This document shows, piece after piece, positions 44,360 through 53,781 of a stretch of DNA of 64,000 nucleotides. Location of the stretch: assembly GCA_902749685.1 (NCBI GenBank), contig CACVKW010000228.1:1-64000 (forward strand), given 5' to 3'. Under the pieces are notes generated by a model. That model did no database searches and was not told where the DNA came from. It saw nothing but the letters and a program-made list of their open reading frames with translations. This stretch comes from Olavius sp. associated proteobacterium Delta 1 (GTDB lineage Bacteria > Desulfobacterota > Desulfobacteria > Desulfobacterales > JAFDCJ01). The translations under genes and the position numbers were made by a program. Numbering within the stretch: the first letter of the stretch is position 1; each line of letters begins with the position of its first letter.

Positions 44360-45280
44360 CTATATCAGGCTGCTAGTTTCGCGCACATCCATAAAATCGC
44401 GCAAAGCGTCGCCAAGAAAGTTGATGCTGAGCACCGTCAGCATGATGGCAAGGCCCGGAAACACACCAAGCCACCAGGCACGGGAAATAAAGCTTCGCCC
44501 TTCGGCCAGGATAAGACCCCAGGTCGGGGTGGTGGCCTCCACGCCTAAACCGAGAAACGAAAGCGTTGCTTCGGCAAGAATGGCGTAGGAAACACTGACC
44601 GTCGCCTGGACAATGAGAGGGGCCATCGCGTTGGGCAGGATGTAGCGCCGCATGATCCGATAGTCTGAGGCGCCCATGGCTCTTGCGGCTGTCACATACT
44701 GCTCCTTTTTGATGGTTAGCACCATCGAACGGGCGACCCGGGCAAAATCGTCCACAAATGCCAGTGATATGGCAATGGTTAAATTAATGATACCGGTTCC
44801 GAAAACAGCAACCAGGTACACCGCAATAATGAAGTTCGGAAAAGCCCATTGCAGATCGATGTAGCGCATGATGATGTTGTCGAGCCAGCCGCCGAAATAA
44901 CCGGCCACCACGCCCAGAATCACGCCGACCAATAACGAGATCGCCACGGGCATGATGCCGATAAACAATGACACCCTTGCGCCGTAAATAATTCGACTGA
45001 AAAGATCCCGGCCCAGATCATCCGTTCCCAATAGATGCGTCAATGACGGTGGTTCCATCATCTCGTAATCCATGGCGTTGGGGTCAAATGACGAAATCAG
45101 CGGTGCCAGCACTGCCATAATCAAAAAAATCGTCAGCAGGAGGAGGCCGGCCAAGGCCTTTTTGTCATGTATTAATGTGAGCCGCCAATCCGCCCAGCGG
45201 CTGCGATGATCCGTGCTTTCTTCGTAAGGCTGATTCGCGTTTTGTTCGCTTCGATGGGCCATCGGCGTCCGTATCATCAC
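44360..45280 (-). CDS. Second-cluster peptide ABC permease (OppC-like)
   Basis: 306 residues, with a hydrophilic N-terminal tail of about 45 residues, then a membrane segment (LAGLLLLTIFLIMAVLAPLI), the LLGTDDLGRDLFSRIIYGAR motif and EAA loop TAARAMGASDYRIMRRYILP. About six membrane helices. It overlaps the OppB stop by 4 bp. Confidence 0.92.
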   Translation of the reverse strand: MMIRTPMAHRSEQNANQPYEESTDHRSRWADWRLTLIHDKKALAGLLLLTIFLIMAVLAPLISSFDPNAMDYEMMEPPSLTHLLGTDDLGRDLFSRIIYGARVSLFIGIMPVAISLLVGVILGVVAGYFGGWLDNIIMRYIDLQWAFPNFIIAVYLVAVFGTGIINLTIAISLAFVDDFARVARSMVLTIKKEQYVTAARAMGASDYRIMRRYILPNAMAPLIVQATVSVSYAILAEATLSFLGLGVEATTPTWGLILAEGRSFISRAWWLGVFPGLAIMLTVLSINFLGDALRDFMDVRETSSLI

Positions 45281-46224
45281 TCATACCTGATGCGTGGGTC
45301 GATCACCGTATACAGGAGGTCAACCAGAAGGTTTGTAAATATAAAAATTACCGAAACCACCAGAATGGCGCCCTGTACCACCGGATAGTCGCGGTTTAAG
45401 ATCCCTTGGATCAGAACCCGGCCGATCCCCTTGATTGAGAAAACATTTTCGATGACCACTGTGGTCGCCATCAGAAGGGCGAAGGCAATTCCCATTACGG
45501 TCACTACTGGAATCAACGCATTCGGAAGGGCATGGACCAGGGTGATCGTCTGTTTCCGCAATCCTTTAGAGCGGGCGACTTGAATATAATCGGTCTTGAT
45601 AACCTCCAGCATGGAGGACCGGATCATGCGCGCGATAATGGCAGAAAACGCTGTGCCGGCCGCGATGGACGGCAAAATCAAATGTTTCAACCAAGGCCCG
45701 ACTCCCTGGGATAGGGGTACGTATCCGATGGCAGGCAGCCAGTGCAGATTGGCCGCGAACACAATGATCAGCAGAATGGCCAGCCAGAAATCGGGCATAC
45801 TGAGACCCAAAAAAGCCAAAATGGTCATGGAATGATCCAACCCTGAATTTTTTCGGATAGCCGCTATGATTCCGGCGGGCACGGCAATGACGATCGCAAT
45901 AAAAAAAGACAGAGACGCAATGGAAATGGTGCGCGGCAGTGCTTCTAGCAGGATCTGGTTTACCGGGATCCGGCTCCCGTAAATTGAACTTCCCAAATCC
46001 CCCTGTAATATATGCCCCAGCCATTTGAGGTACTGGATGTGGACCGGCTTATCCAGCCCGTATTTTTGGCGCAGCTCATCAGCGGCTGCAGGGTCGCCGA
46101 CATCGAAAAGCATCGCCGCCAGGGGATCGCCCGGAACCGCGCGCAACATGAAAAACACGAGGGTGGCAACAATCCACATGACAACCAGCGCACTGAATGT
46201 TCGTTTGATAAGGAAGCGATACAT
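45277..46224 (-). CDS. Second-cluster peptide ABC permease (OppB-like)
   Basis: 315 residues from ATG 46224 (MYRFLIKRTFSALVVMW); a GTG at 46251 would add nine residues. OppB-type KYGLDKPVHIQYLKWLGHIL and EAA loop VARSKGLRKQTITLVHALPN. About six membrane helices. It is separated from the binding-protein gene by an intrinsic terminator, which should lower permease expression relative to the binding protein. Confidence 0.92.
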   Translation of the reverse strand: MYRFLIKRTFSALVVMWIVATLVFFMLRAVPGDPLAAMLFDVGDPAAADELRQKYGLDKPVHIQYLKWLGHILQGDLGSSIYGSRIPVNQILLEALPRTISIASLSFFIAIVIAVPAGIIAAIRKNSGLDHSMTILAFLGLSMPDFWLAILLIIVFAANLHWLPAIGYVPLSQGVGPWLKHLILPSIAAGTAFSAIIARMIRSSMLEVIKTDYIQVARSKGLRKQTITLVHALPNALIPVVTVMGIAFALLMATTVVIENVFSIKGIGRVLIQGILNRDYPVVQGAILVVSVIFIFTNLLVDLLYTVIDPRIRYE

Positions 46225-46283
46225 TTGCGGTAATTTGACCTCGAACTTCACTAAGGGTAATATGCGTGCAAAATTCAGGTACT

Positions 46284-46313
46284 AAAAAATATAGACGGCA
46301 GTTAGCCGTCCAT
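46284..46313 (-). terminator. Intrinsic terminator/attenuator between binding protein and permease genes
   Basis: On the minus strand a GACGGC-TAACT-GCCGTC hairpin (46294-46310) is followed by TATATTTTTT (46284-46293). It lies 18 bp downstream of the binding-protein stop and upstream of the permease genes, fitting partial termination that favours the binding protein. Confidence 0.7.
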
Positions 46314-46330
46314 ATTTTATTTCTTTTTTG

Positions 46331-48121
46331 TCAGGATAACGTCGTCCGGTCGAGATCCACAAGGCCCGGAATGCGGCTGACATTCGGGAAATTGACGCGT
46401 TTGTGGTGCACGAAGACATCCACCGGGTGATACAAGAATCCACACGCAACCTTGTCCGATGTAATCTTGTTGGCTTTCTGCACCAGCTTGCGCCGCTTTT
46501 TGGGATCGGACTGCAGACGCTGCTCTTTTATGAGGCGATCCACCTCCTGCTCCGAGAAGTAGCCGAATGCCAGTTTGGTCTTGTCCCGCTTCGGTCCGTT
46601 GAACTTCGAAGCGGTTTGCATCCAGTCAACCAGACCATCATCCGGATCGTAATCGCCACCGCTGCCGATTCTGACGAGATCCCAGCGCATGGCTTGGAAA
46701 TCGTCGATCAGGATCGGAAAATCCTTGGTCGAAATTTCGACCTTAATGTTGAGGGTTTTGGTCAGAATGTTGGCAACGACCTGGGACTCCCGCCGGTTGG
46801 CAGGGGTGGTCAGAAGCTTGAGCTTGGGAAAGCCCTTGCCGTTCGGATATCCGGCCTCAGCCAGCAGCCGCCTGGCTGCCTCAGGATCATAAGTCTGATT
46901 GCTGGTATTGTTGATCGCCGTATCGAAGTAGAAGCCCATGGCCGAATTTATTGTACCGTAGGCTTCCACACCGCGACCGAATTGAGCCTGCTTCAAATAC
47001 CGTTTTCGATCGAGTGCTTTGGCGATGGCGAGACGGACCTTGAAACCTTTCTCCTTCATCAACTCATTGAGCGGTTTGTTGAAATCCTTGACCTTCATGT
47101 GCTCATGCCACGGGTTTATCCAGACGCTCTGGAATCCGGGTCCCGGGACGATGTCGACAACTAAATCCGAATTGGCTTGAAAGCGGTCCACAAGTTCAGC
47201 CGGAATCGGATTTCCACCGGTCAGTTGAATATCGCCCGCTTCCATTGCCGCCGCCAGGGGTTCGGCGGCGATAATCGGTTTGATGACGACTTTATCCAGT
47301 TTCGGACGGGATGGATCGTAGTAATTGTCAAACTTTTCCAGTACGACACCTTGGCCCAGCTGGTGGAAAGTTACCCGAAAGGGACCGGTGCCCACCGGCT
47401 TCAGGCCGTACTTCGCCGCGCCCATTTTTTCGAGGGCACCGCGGCTCACGATAGTCATGGCGCGACCGCTGGCACGCTCGAGCGATTTGACCAGAAACGA
47501 TGCCTGGGGCGCACCCAGACGGAACCGCACCGTGTAATCGTCGATCTTTTCCAAGGCTTTGACGTTGGCGATCACCCGTGAATGGACGGATTTGTCCGGA
47601 TCTTTGGATCGGTTGTAGGTAAACATAACATCGTCGGCCGTAAATTTATCCCCATTGTGAAATGTCACGCCCTCACGAAGTTTGAAGGTGTAATCCTTTC
47701 CGTCATCTGAAATCTGCCAGCTTTCGGCAAGATCGCCTTCGGCCACCAAATCTCCGTTGATATGGGTCAGTCCGCTTAACACATTGGATGCGATCTGGAA
47801 CTGAAGGACCTGGTTGATCTGGGCGGGATCCAGCGTACGGATTTCCCCGACTCCTGACCAGCCCGCAGTGAGGGTTCCGCCGCCTGCCGCCCTGGCGTTG
47901 CTGATGCCGGTGCCGGGTATAAGATGCCAGGCTGACAACATCCCGGCAGCGGCCATCAGACGAAGCACCGCCCTGCGGCTCATGCCGGGCCCGCTGAATT
48001 CTGATTTGTTCAATCCGAAGAGTGGATCTGGCGGGTCGAAGTCATAGGCATTTTCCAGCTCTTCGTTAACACGTTTTTTTTGATTTTTTTTCAATAAGTC
48101 AAACCACTTAGTATCCATCAT
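46331..48121 (-). CDS. Peptide ABC transporter binding protein (SBP family 5) with twin-arginine signal
   Basis: 596 residues, RBS GGGGGGGCG. A 48-residue hydrophilic N-terminal extension rich in Lys/Glu/Asp precedes a twin-arginine-like signal (MSRRAVLRLMAAAG, RR at 49-50) and an AxA-type cleavage site near NARA. The mature part shows family 5 patterns: ESWQISDDGKDYTFKLREGV, FHNGDKFTADDVMFTYNRSK and VRLAIAKALDRKRYL. Export in folded form by Tat would be unusual for this family but not unknown. It heads the second peptide operon; a gamma-glutamyltransferase relic lies just upstream. Confidence 0.88.
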   Translation of the reverse strand: MMDTKWFDLLKKNQKKRVNEELENAYDFDPPDPLFGLNKSEFSGPGMSRRAVLRLMAAAGMLSAWHLIPGTGISNARAAGGGTLTAGWSGVGEIRTLDPAQINQVLQFQIASNVLSGLTHINGDLVAEGDLAESWQISDDGKDYTFKLREGVTFHNGDKFTADDVMFTYNRSKDPDKSVHSRVIANVKALEKIDDYTVRFRLGAPQASFLVKSLERASGRAMTIVSRGALEKMGAAKYGLKPVGTGPFRVTFHQLGQGVVLEKFDNYYDPSRPKLDKVVIKPIIAAEPLAAAMEAGDIQLTGGNPIPAELVDRFQANSDLVVDIVPGPGFQSVWINPWHEHMKVKDFNKPLNELMKEKGFKVRLAIAKALDRKRYLKQAQFGRGVEAYGTINSAMGFYFDTAINNTSNQTYDPEAARRLLAEAGYPNGKGFPKLKLLTTPANRRESQVVANILTKTLNIKVEISTKDFPILIDDFQAMRWDLVRIGSGGDYDPDDGLVDWMQTASKFNGPKRDKTKLAFGYFSEQEVDRLIKEQRLQSDPKKRRKLVQKANKITSDKVACGFLYHPVDVFVHHKRVNFPNVSRIPGLVDLDRTTLS

Positions 48122-48188
48122 CGCCCCCCCTTTACTGGTTGTGGTTAATAAAAAAAAAGAGAAAAACGTTATTATTACGATTTTTTAC

Positions 48189-48197
48189 GTATACTAG
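48189..48197 (-). promoter_or_regulatory. CTAGTATAC element upstream of the second peptide operon
   Basis: The 9-mer GTATACTAG (plus strand) lies 68-76 bp before the binding-protein start codon. The same 9-mer occurs within the operator of the first peptide operon (28252-28261 region). It may be a single, weaker site for the same GntR regulator. Chance occurrence is possible because it is short. Confidence 0.3.
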
Positions 48198-48229
48198 ATA
48201 AATGGTTTAGACAAGGTTTTAGTGAACCA

Positions 48230-48411
48230 TGGAATGTATGCTGCACCCATTCACAGCGGTTATTTGCCAGGTCTTCAAGCGTCAGGGCACCGTCATTTAT
48301 TTATGGGCAATGAACGATTTGTTCCGCCAGATCCCTGCGATAAAAGGATTCTCCTTTGCTTGCGACTAGCGGCTGGGAGGTAGCCACCACATTGCGCGCC
48401 AAAACGGTCAT
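48230..48411 (-). pseudogene. Gamma-glutamyltransferase gene relic
   Basis: A continuous minus-strand frame, broken by one TAA near 48314-48316, starts at ATG 48411 with ARNVVATSQPLVAS, matching the GGT N-terminus (VATSQPLAAQAG). It then jumps to KGESFYRRDLAEQIVHC and DGALTLEDLANNRCEWV, matching an internal GGT segment. About 150 or more residues in between, and the whole catalytic small subunit, are absent. The relic lies just upstream of the second peptide importer, suggesting that gamma-glutamyl peptides such as glutathione were once processed there. The rest of the 48122-48605 gap shows only AT-rich promoter-like sequence. Confidence 0.7.
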
Positions 48412-48605
48412 TCATTGAGGGGGGGTAGGGAAATTGCCAGAAATCATTAATCGGCTAAATAACGATATCCCAGATTTAAATCACGTCCAAACCACTTGAT
48501 TATCCAACTGAAATAACATATAAATTTCTTTAACAAATTAAATTCAATCAACCGGACCAAACAGAAACAAGTTAAATTAATGGCGGAAAATTTAAGGAGG
48601 TACCC

Positions 48606-49739
48606 ATGATCCCTTGCCAGCGTGATAAGTTTGATCTGCCTGAAAATATCACTTACCTGAATTGTGCCTATACATCACCGCTGCTCAAAGCCGCCCGGGC
48701 GGCCGGCCGGGCGGCGATACAGGCCAAAGCAAGTCCCTGGACCATTACGTCCGGTGATTTTTTTAGCAGCGCCGAAACCGCACGCGGGTTGTTTGGCCAG
48801 CTGGTTGCCTGTAATCCAGATGACGTGGCCCTGGTGCCCGCGGTATCCTACGGTATTGCCCTGGCTGCCCGTAATTTGCCGGTTGCCCGGGACCAGGCTA
48901 TCGTCATTTTGCAGGATCAGTTTCCGTCAAATGTTTACGCCTGGACGCGGGTGGCCCATGAAAAAAATGCCGTGATCAAAACCGTGCAACGGCCGGCGGA
49001 TAGTGATTGGACGCCGGCGGTACTTGAAGCCATTGGTTCCAAGACGGCCATCGTGGCAGTCCAAAACTGCCATTGGACCGACGGCACCCTGCTTGACCTG
49101 GTAAGAATCGGCGAAAAATGCCGGGCCGTGCAAGCCGCCCTGGTGATAGACGGCATCCAATCCATCGGGGCAATGCCGTTTTCAATTGACCGGGTTCAAC
49201 CGGATTTTCTGGTCGCCGCATCGCACAAATGGCTGCTGGGCGCTTACAGCTTCGGGTTTTGTTATGTTGCACCAAAATGGCAGGCCGGAACCCCTCTGGA
49301 GGAAAACTGGTTTAACCGCGCCGGCTCGGAAGACTTTGCTCGACTGGTTGACTATCGCGAGTCATACCAGCCCGGCGCAAGACGGTATGACCAGGGCGAA
49401 GCAAGCAATTTTATTCTGGCCCCTATCGCCGCTGCCGGGATCAGACAAATATTGCAATGGGGCGTCGAGAATATTTCAGAAACGCTGCAAAGCAAAACCG
49501 ATGCAATTGCCGAGCGAGCTCAACAGATGGGGCTTTTGGTTGCACCCGCCCATCTGCGGGCGCCCCACATGATCGGAGTATCCAAGGCGGGTGGTTTCCA
49601 AAAGGATCTGCCGCTCCTTTTGGCACAGGATAATATATTCGTCAGTGTTCGGGGAGAATCCGTGCGTATATCACCGCATTTATTCTGCACCGAGGAGGAT
49701 ATTAACCGGCTTTTCACCGTTCTTGAAAAGGTGACTTAA
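48606..49739 (+). CDS. PLP-dependent class V aminotransferase (NifS/IscS-like fold)
   Basis: 377 residues, strong RBS AAGGAGG. Class V features: YLNCAYTSPLL, DGIQSIGAMPFSIDRVQPDF and the Schiff-base lysine in AASHKWLLGAYSFGF, then RYDQGEASNFI. There is no conserved cysteine loop of cysteine desulfurases, so it is more likely an isopenicillin-epimerase-like or amino-acid aminotransferase/lyase. It is divergent from the second peptide operon and could process imported amino acids. Substrate unknown. Confidence 0.85.
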   Translation: MIPCQRDKFDLPENITYLNCAYTSPLLKAARAAGRAAIQAKASPWTITSGDFFSSAETARGLFGQLVACNPDDVALVPAVSYGIALAARNLPVARDQAIVILQDQFPSNVYAWTRVAHEKNAVIKTVQRPADSDWTPAVLEAIGSKTAIVAVQNCHWTDGTLLDLVRIGEKCRAVQAALVIDGIQSIGAMPFSIDRVQPDFLVAASHKWLLGAYSFGFCYVAPKWQAGTPLEENWFNRAGSEDFARLVDYRESYQPGARRYDQGEASNFILAPIAAAGIRQILQWGVENISETLQSKTDAIAERAQQMGLLVAPAHLRAPHMIGVSKAGGFQKDLPLLLAQDNIFVSVRGESVRISPHLFCTEEDINRLFTVLEKVT

Positions 49740-49977
49740 TACCTGAATTTTTTAACTAAGTAGCCATCTACAAAGTTCGAGATCCGTTTACTGTAAAAAA
49801 AACAACTTCTTATCTTTATTCAATAGGCCGCCCATCCCCTCAAGAAACCTGCCAAAAAATCAAGAAAATCCGCCGTAAATTTTCCTTGACACTCCTATTT
49901 ACAGATGCTACCTATTCCTCAGGAAATTTTTAATTTTCCTAATCTGGTTTTGCAGTTCATTCCAGTGAAATAATTTA

Positions 49978-50547
49978 CTAAAACTGGGCAATACAGCCAG
50001 CAAAGACTTGTTTGCGAGTCATTACTGGCGTTGCCATTGATTGTTGGACAATTCGGTATAACCTTTTCCCGACAGATTTTGTCGTTCGACGGTTGAAACG
50101 GAATACGTATTCATCCAAGTAGCGCTGCAAATATTTTTTCTCGAATCGTCCTTGAAATGTGCCAAGAATCAAGCGCTTTTCTAAGGAAATCACCAAATGA
50201 ACTCCGGGCAAAACACTTTCTCTACCTTTTGCCTTATTTTTAAACACTTTTTGATGTTTATAGTCACCAGCCGGTAAAGGATTGTACCCCAACCAGCCGT
50301 CGGTAGTGATACCGCTACCGGGGTCCACGTTGATCTGAACAAAAGGGACCAATTCGTCCGCCGAGCAATCTTCAATGACCTGCAGGCGAAGACGACCCAG
50401 TTTGGGATTCTTTCGCGCCACACCGATAGTCACTGCACATTTGTGTTCAGCTCCGGGACCTCGTTTGCCGCTTTTTGGGCCGCCAAGATAAAACTCATCA
50501 GCCTCCACGGTGCCGGCCAGTTTACCATCGCGATGTGACAGATGCGG
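49978..50547 (-). pseudogene. IS1595-family (ISXO2-like) transposase relic, 5'-truncated
   Basis: The frame opens after a TGA at 50548 without a proper start and encodes the C-terminal DDE part of an ISXO2 transposase: GTVEADEFYLGG (first Asp), TTDGWLGYNPL (second Asp) and YVFRFNRRTTKS (the family N-for-E/ signature). The N-terminal zinc-ribbon and linker are missing. I could not identify terminal inverted repeats or a target duplication on either side. It borders the sugar-transport block. Positions 50548-50858 hold only a weak GGGCACCG/CGGTGTCC hairpin near 50641-50666 and AT-rich promoter-like sequence. Confidence 0.8.
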
Positions 50548-50858
50548 TCACACTTGGCGAAATTCACTGGAACGAACTGTATAACCAGATTTCCTAATTT
50601 TGTTGGTATTATTTAATTTACTGAGTGAATTAAATAAAAGGGCACCGAACAGTACCGCGGTGTCCAGAAAGAAAACTTTCCACGCCTATTTAAAAAATGC
50701 AATCGTCTCCTGCATTTTTGATTTTCCTATGTGGAGATGTTTTTGTTGAAATCGCCTGGAGCGGCCATGGGTCGATCGAGGTTTTGCGTCAACCCCGGCA
50801 TCTGATGATTTGAAGGGGGAGACATAATAATTATGGTACTAGAAATGGAGAAAACGAT

Positions 50859-51845
50859 ATGAGAAAAAAAATAATTCTACTCGTCGCCATGGCGGCTGTC
50901 ATGTTCGCACTCGTTGGCCCGGTCATGGCCCAGAAGAAGGTTCTAGCCGTCGTAGTTAAGGGACTGGACAATCCGTTTTTCACAGTTCTCGGCAATGGCT
51001 GCGCCCTGTGGAACAAGGAGAATCCAAAATCCGAGTACGAATGCTTGTACACCGGTCCGGCATCGAGTGCCGATGAGGCTGGCGAGATACAAATCGTTGA
51101 GGATCTGATCAACTCTGGCGTCGCTGGAATCGCGATTTCACCATCGAATGCACCTGCGATGGGCAACATGCTCAAGAGGACGAAGCCATCGATGCCGATT
51201 ATGACGATCGATGCCGACTTGTCCGAGGCTGACAGGGCATTGCGCCAGACCTATCTCGGGACAAACAATTACAATATGGGCGTCCTGATGGCCAAACATC
51301 TGAAGAGTATGAATTCCAAAGGCGGTTCGGTGTGCATGCAGCTCGGAAACGCGGCGGCCGACAACATCAACGCCCGTGCCCAGGGCTTTCGCGACACCAT
51401 CTCGGGAATGAAAGGCATCGAACGCCTCAAGGGCGAGGGGGGGTGGACCGAAATAGATGGCTGCCCGCTCTTTACCAATGATCAGATCGATCTTGCTAAC
51501 CAGCAGATGTCAGATACCTTTATCTCCAACCCGAATCTCGACGCCTTCATCCTCGTAGGCGGTTGGGCTCAGTTCGGTCCAGCAGCCTATGCCCAAGTCA
51601 CCGATCAGGTTATGGGTAAGCTGAAGTCGAAGAAGTTGATCATTATAGCTGGCGACACGCTGCCACCGCAGATGGATGCCTTGAAGGCGGGTCGAAGTCA
51701 CGCACAAATCGGCCAACGCCCATTTGAGATGGGCTACCGGGCACCCTCAGTATTGATTGACTTAATTCAGGGCAAGTCGGTCGCCGATCCGCTCTTCACT
51801 GGTCTCGACGAGTGTACCGAGCAAAACAAGAACAGTTGCCCCTAG
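50859..51845 (+). CDS. Sugar ABC transporter binding protein (ribose/fructose type)
   Basis: 328 residues, RBS GGAG. Sec signal peptide KKIILLVAMAAVMFALVGP with cleavage likely after VMA. The Peripla_BP_4 fold is seen in VLAVVVKGLDNPFFTVLGNG, INSGVAGIAISPSNAP, TYLGTNNYNMGVLMAKHLK and the C-terminal RPFEMGYRAPSVLIDLIQGK. It binds a monosaccharide in the periplasm. The gene is followed by a strong terminator before its ATPase. Base use is richer in GC at third positions than the genes to its right. Confidence 0.9.
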   Translation: MRKKIILLVAMAAVMFALVGPVMAQKKVLAVVVKGLDNPFFTVLGNGCALWNKENPKSEYECLYTGPASSADEAGEIQIVEDLINSGVAGIAISPSNAPAMGNMLKRTKPSMPIMTIDADLSEADRALRQTYLGTNNYNMGVLMAKHLKSMNSKGGSVCMQLGNAAADNINARAQGFRDTISGMKGIERLKGEGGWTEIDGCPLFTNDQIDLANQQMSDTFISNPNLDAFILVGGWAQFGPAAYAQVTDQVMGKLKSKKLIIIAGDTLPPQMDALKAGRSHAQIGQRPFEMGYRAPSVLIDLIQGKSVADPLFTGLDECTEQNKNSCP

Positions 51846-51875
51846 TCATATCGCGCATGCGTAAGTTTTTTTTCA

Positions 51876-51901
51876 GGGCGCTTGAAAGCGCCCTTTTTTT
51901 T
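51876..51901 (+). terminator. Intrinsic terminator between sugar-binding protein and ATPase genes
   Basis: GGGCGCT-TGAA-AGCGCCC (51876-51893) followed by eight T (51894-51901). A textbook Rho-independent terminator 30 bp after the binding-protein stop; partial read-through would set the ratio of binding protein to ATPase and permease. Confidence 0.9.
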
Positions 51902-51974
51902 GCGTATACTTGTAGGTTTCCACATAACCCACTGGATGTCCTAGCCAGTACTAAACGAAGAATCAATCTTACCG

Positions 51975-52715
51975 ATGGCTATTTTAGAGCTCACAGGGAT
52001 CTCGAAGCATTTCGGCGCAATCCAGGCATTAACAAACGTCTCGTTTTCCATGGAGCCGGGCGAGGTCGTCGGCCTGATGGGCGACAATGGAGCGGGCAAG
52101 TCCACGCTCGTCAAGATTGTTGCCGGCAACTATCCGCCGAGCGACGGGTCAATCAACATCGAAGGGCACAAGGTTAACTTTCACAAACCGTCCGATGCAC
52201 GCGCCCAAGGCATCGAAATCGTCTATCAGGATTTGGCGCTTTGTGACAATCTCACCGCCGCGGGCAATGTCTATCTCGGTCGCGAGTTGATGATGACCTT
52301 TGGGCCGATCCGCATTCTGAACTACCGGGGCATGTACGAGCGGGCGAGCAAACTGTTCTCGGAGCTGAAATCGGAAACGCGGCCGCGAGACCTGGTCCGC
52401 AAAATGTCTGGCGGCCAGCGCCAGGCCGTAGCGATTGCACGGACGCGGTTATCGGACCCCAAGATCGTACTCATGGACGAGCCGACCGCCGCCATTAGCG
52501 TCCGCCAGGTAGCAGAAGTTCTCAGTCTCATTCGACGGCTACGCGACCATGGTATTGCCGTGATTCTCATCAGTCATCGCATGCCCGACGTGTTTGCAGT
52601 AGCTGATCGGATCGCAGTAATGAGGCGAGGGACGATGGTGGCGGACAAACCCATCTCAAACAGCTCACCCGAAGAGGTGACAGGTCTGATCACTGGCGCG
52701 ATTGAATCCGCGTGA
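51975..52715 (+). CDS. Sugar ABC transporter ATPase, single-domain (FrcA-like)
   Basis: 246 residues with one ATPase domain, half the length of RbsA/MglA. Walker A GDNGAGKSTLVK, Q-loop YQDLALCDNL, signature MSGGQRQAVAIA, Walker B IVLMDEPTAAI and H-loop LISHRMPDVF. This single-domain form is typical of the fructose-type FrcBCA transporters of alphaproteobacteria. It would form a homodimer. No strong RBS precedes ATG 51975. Confidence 0.88.
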   Translation: MAILELTGISKHFGAIQALTNVSFSMEPGEVVGLMGDNGAGKSTLVKIVAGNYPPSDGSINIEGHKVNFHKPSDARAQGIEIVYQDLALCDNLTAAGNVYLGRELMMTFGPIRILNYRGMYERASKLFSELKSETRPRDLVRKMSGGQRQAVAIARTRLSDPKIVLMDEPTAAISVRQVAEVLSLIRRLRDHGIAVILISHRMPDVFAVADRIAVMRRGTMVADKPISNSSPEEVTGLITGAIESA

Positions 52716-52755
52716 AAGGGTCGCAGGTTAAAAAAACAAACTAAGGAAAGATAAC

Positions 52756-53781
52756 ATGGCTAAGACTCTCGATGAATCGTTCGATAAACAGGTGTATAAT
52801 GATCCATTGAGCTGGCTCCTTAGCCGCCAGACATTTTGGGTGTCCATGGCCGCTTTGATTGCCTTCGTCATCCTGTCATTTTCCAGCGAAGCATTCGCCA
52901 CGCGGCAGAACCTTTTCAATGTGACGCGTAACTTCGCCTTTGTTGGCATCATCGCGCTCGGTATGACGGCTGTTATCATCACTGGCGGCATTGACCTTTC
53001 GGTCGGTGCGGTGCTAGTGTTGTCCGGCATGGTCATCGGTATGACAATGAATGTCGGCATGTCCTTCTGGATCGCGGCCCCACTGGCGCTCGGCACCGCG
53101 CTCCTTGTCGGCGCATTCAACGGGGTGATGATCGCCTACGTGCGTATGCCGCCCTTTGTGGTGACCCTGGGAATGCTCTCGATTGCCCGCAGCCTAGCAA
53201 TGGTTCTGTCCAACAACCGGATGGTCTACGAATTCGGCCCCGACCAGGACAAGTTGTTAACGGTCGGCGGTGGTTTCGTCAACCTCGATCTGCCGTTCCT
53301 CGAGGTGATCCGGATACCTAATCCGGTGCTGTTCTTGATCGTGATGGCGCTGATCACCGGGTTTGCCTTCCACTGGACGAAATGGGGACGGCACATATTT
53401 GCCATCGGCGGTAACGAGGAGGCGGCGATCCTGACCGGCGTGCCGGTCCAACGGGTGAAGGTGAGCGTATACATGTTCGCCAGCTTCTGTGCTGGAATTG
53501 CGGGTATTCTTGAGGTTGGCTGGCTTGGTACTATTACCACCAGTCTCGGTCAGGGAATGGAACTGAACGTCATCGCGGCGACGGTGATCGGTGGGGCCAA
53601 TTTGATGGGTGGTATCGGTACCGCATTAGGCGCAGTGGTCGGTGCCGCGCTGATCGAGATCATCCGCAACAGTCTCATTCTTCTCGGCATCAGCACCTTC
53701 TGGCAGGGAACCTTCGTTGGAACCTTTATCATCGTCGCAGTGCTCTTCGACCGCGTGCGAGCCATGCGATCGGAGGATTGA
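52756..53781 (+). CDS. Sugar ABC transporter permease (RbsC/FrcC-like)
   Basis: 341 residues, RBS AAGGAAAG. The BPD_transp_2 pattern is seen: NVTRNFAFVGIIALGMTAVI, TGGIDLSVGAVLVLSGMVIG, FAIGGNEEAAILTGVPVQR and GANLMGGIGTALGAVVGAAL. About ten membrane helices. It completes the binding protein-ATPase-permease set and probably imports a hexose or pentose with the genes above. Confidence 0.9.
   Translation: MAKTLDESFDKQVYNDPLSWLLSRQTFWVSMAALIAFVILSFSSEAFATRQNLFNVTRNFAFVGIIALGMTAVIITGGIDLSVGAVLVLSGMVIGMTMNVGMSFWIAAPLALGTALLVGAFNGVMIAYVRMPPFVVTLGMLSIARSLAMVLSNNRMVYEFGPDQDKLLTVGGGFVNLDLPFLEVIRIPNPVLFLIVMALITGFAFHWTKWGRHIFAIGGNEEAAILTGVPVQRVKVSVYMFASFCAGIAGILEVGWLGTITTSLGQGMELNVIAATVIGGANLMGGIGTALGAVVGAALIEIIRNSLILLGISTFWQGTFVGTFIIVAVLFDRVRAMRSED

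Noticed and set aside
46403-47164. 253-codon plus-strand frame inside the second binding-protein gene
   Set aside because: Antisense shadow of a clear SBP family 5 gene with no start signal.
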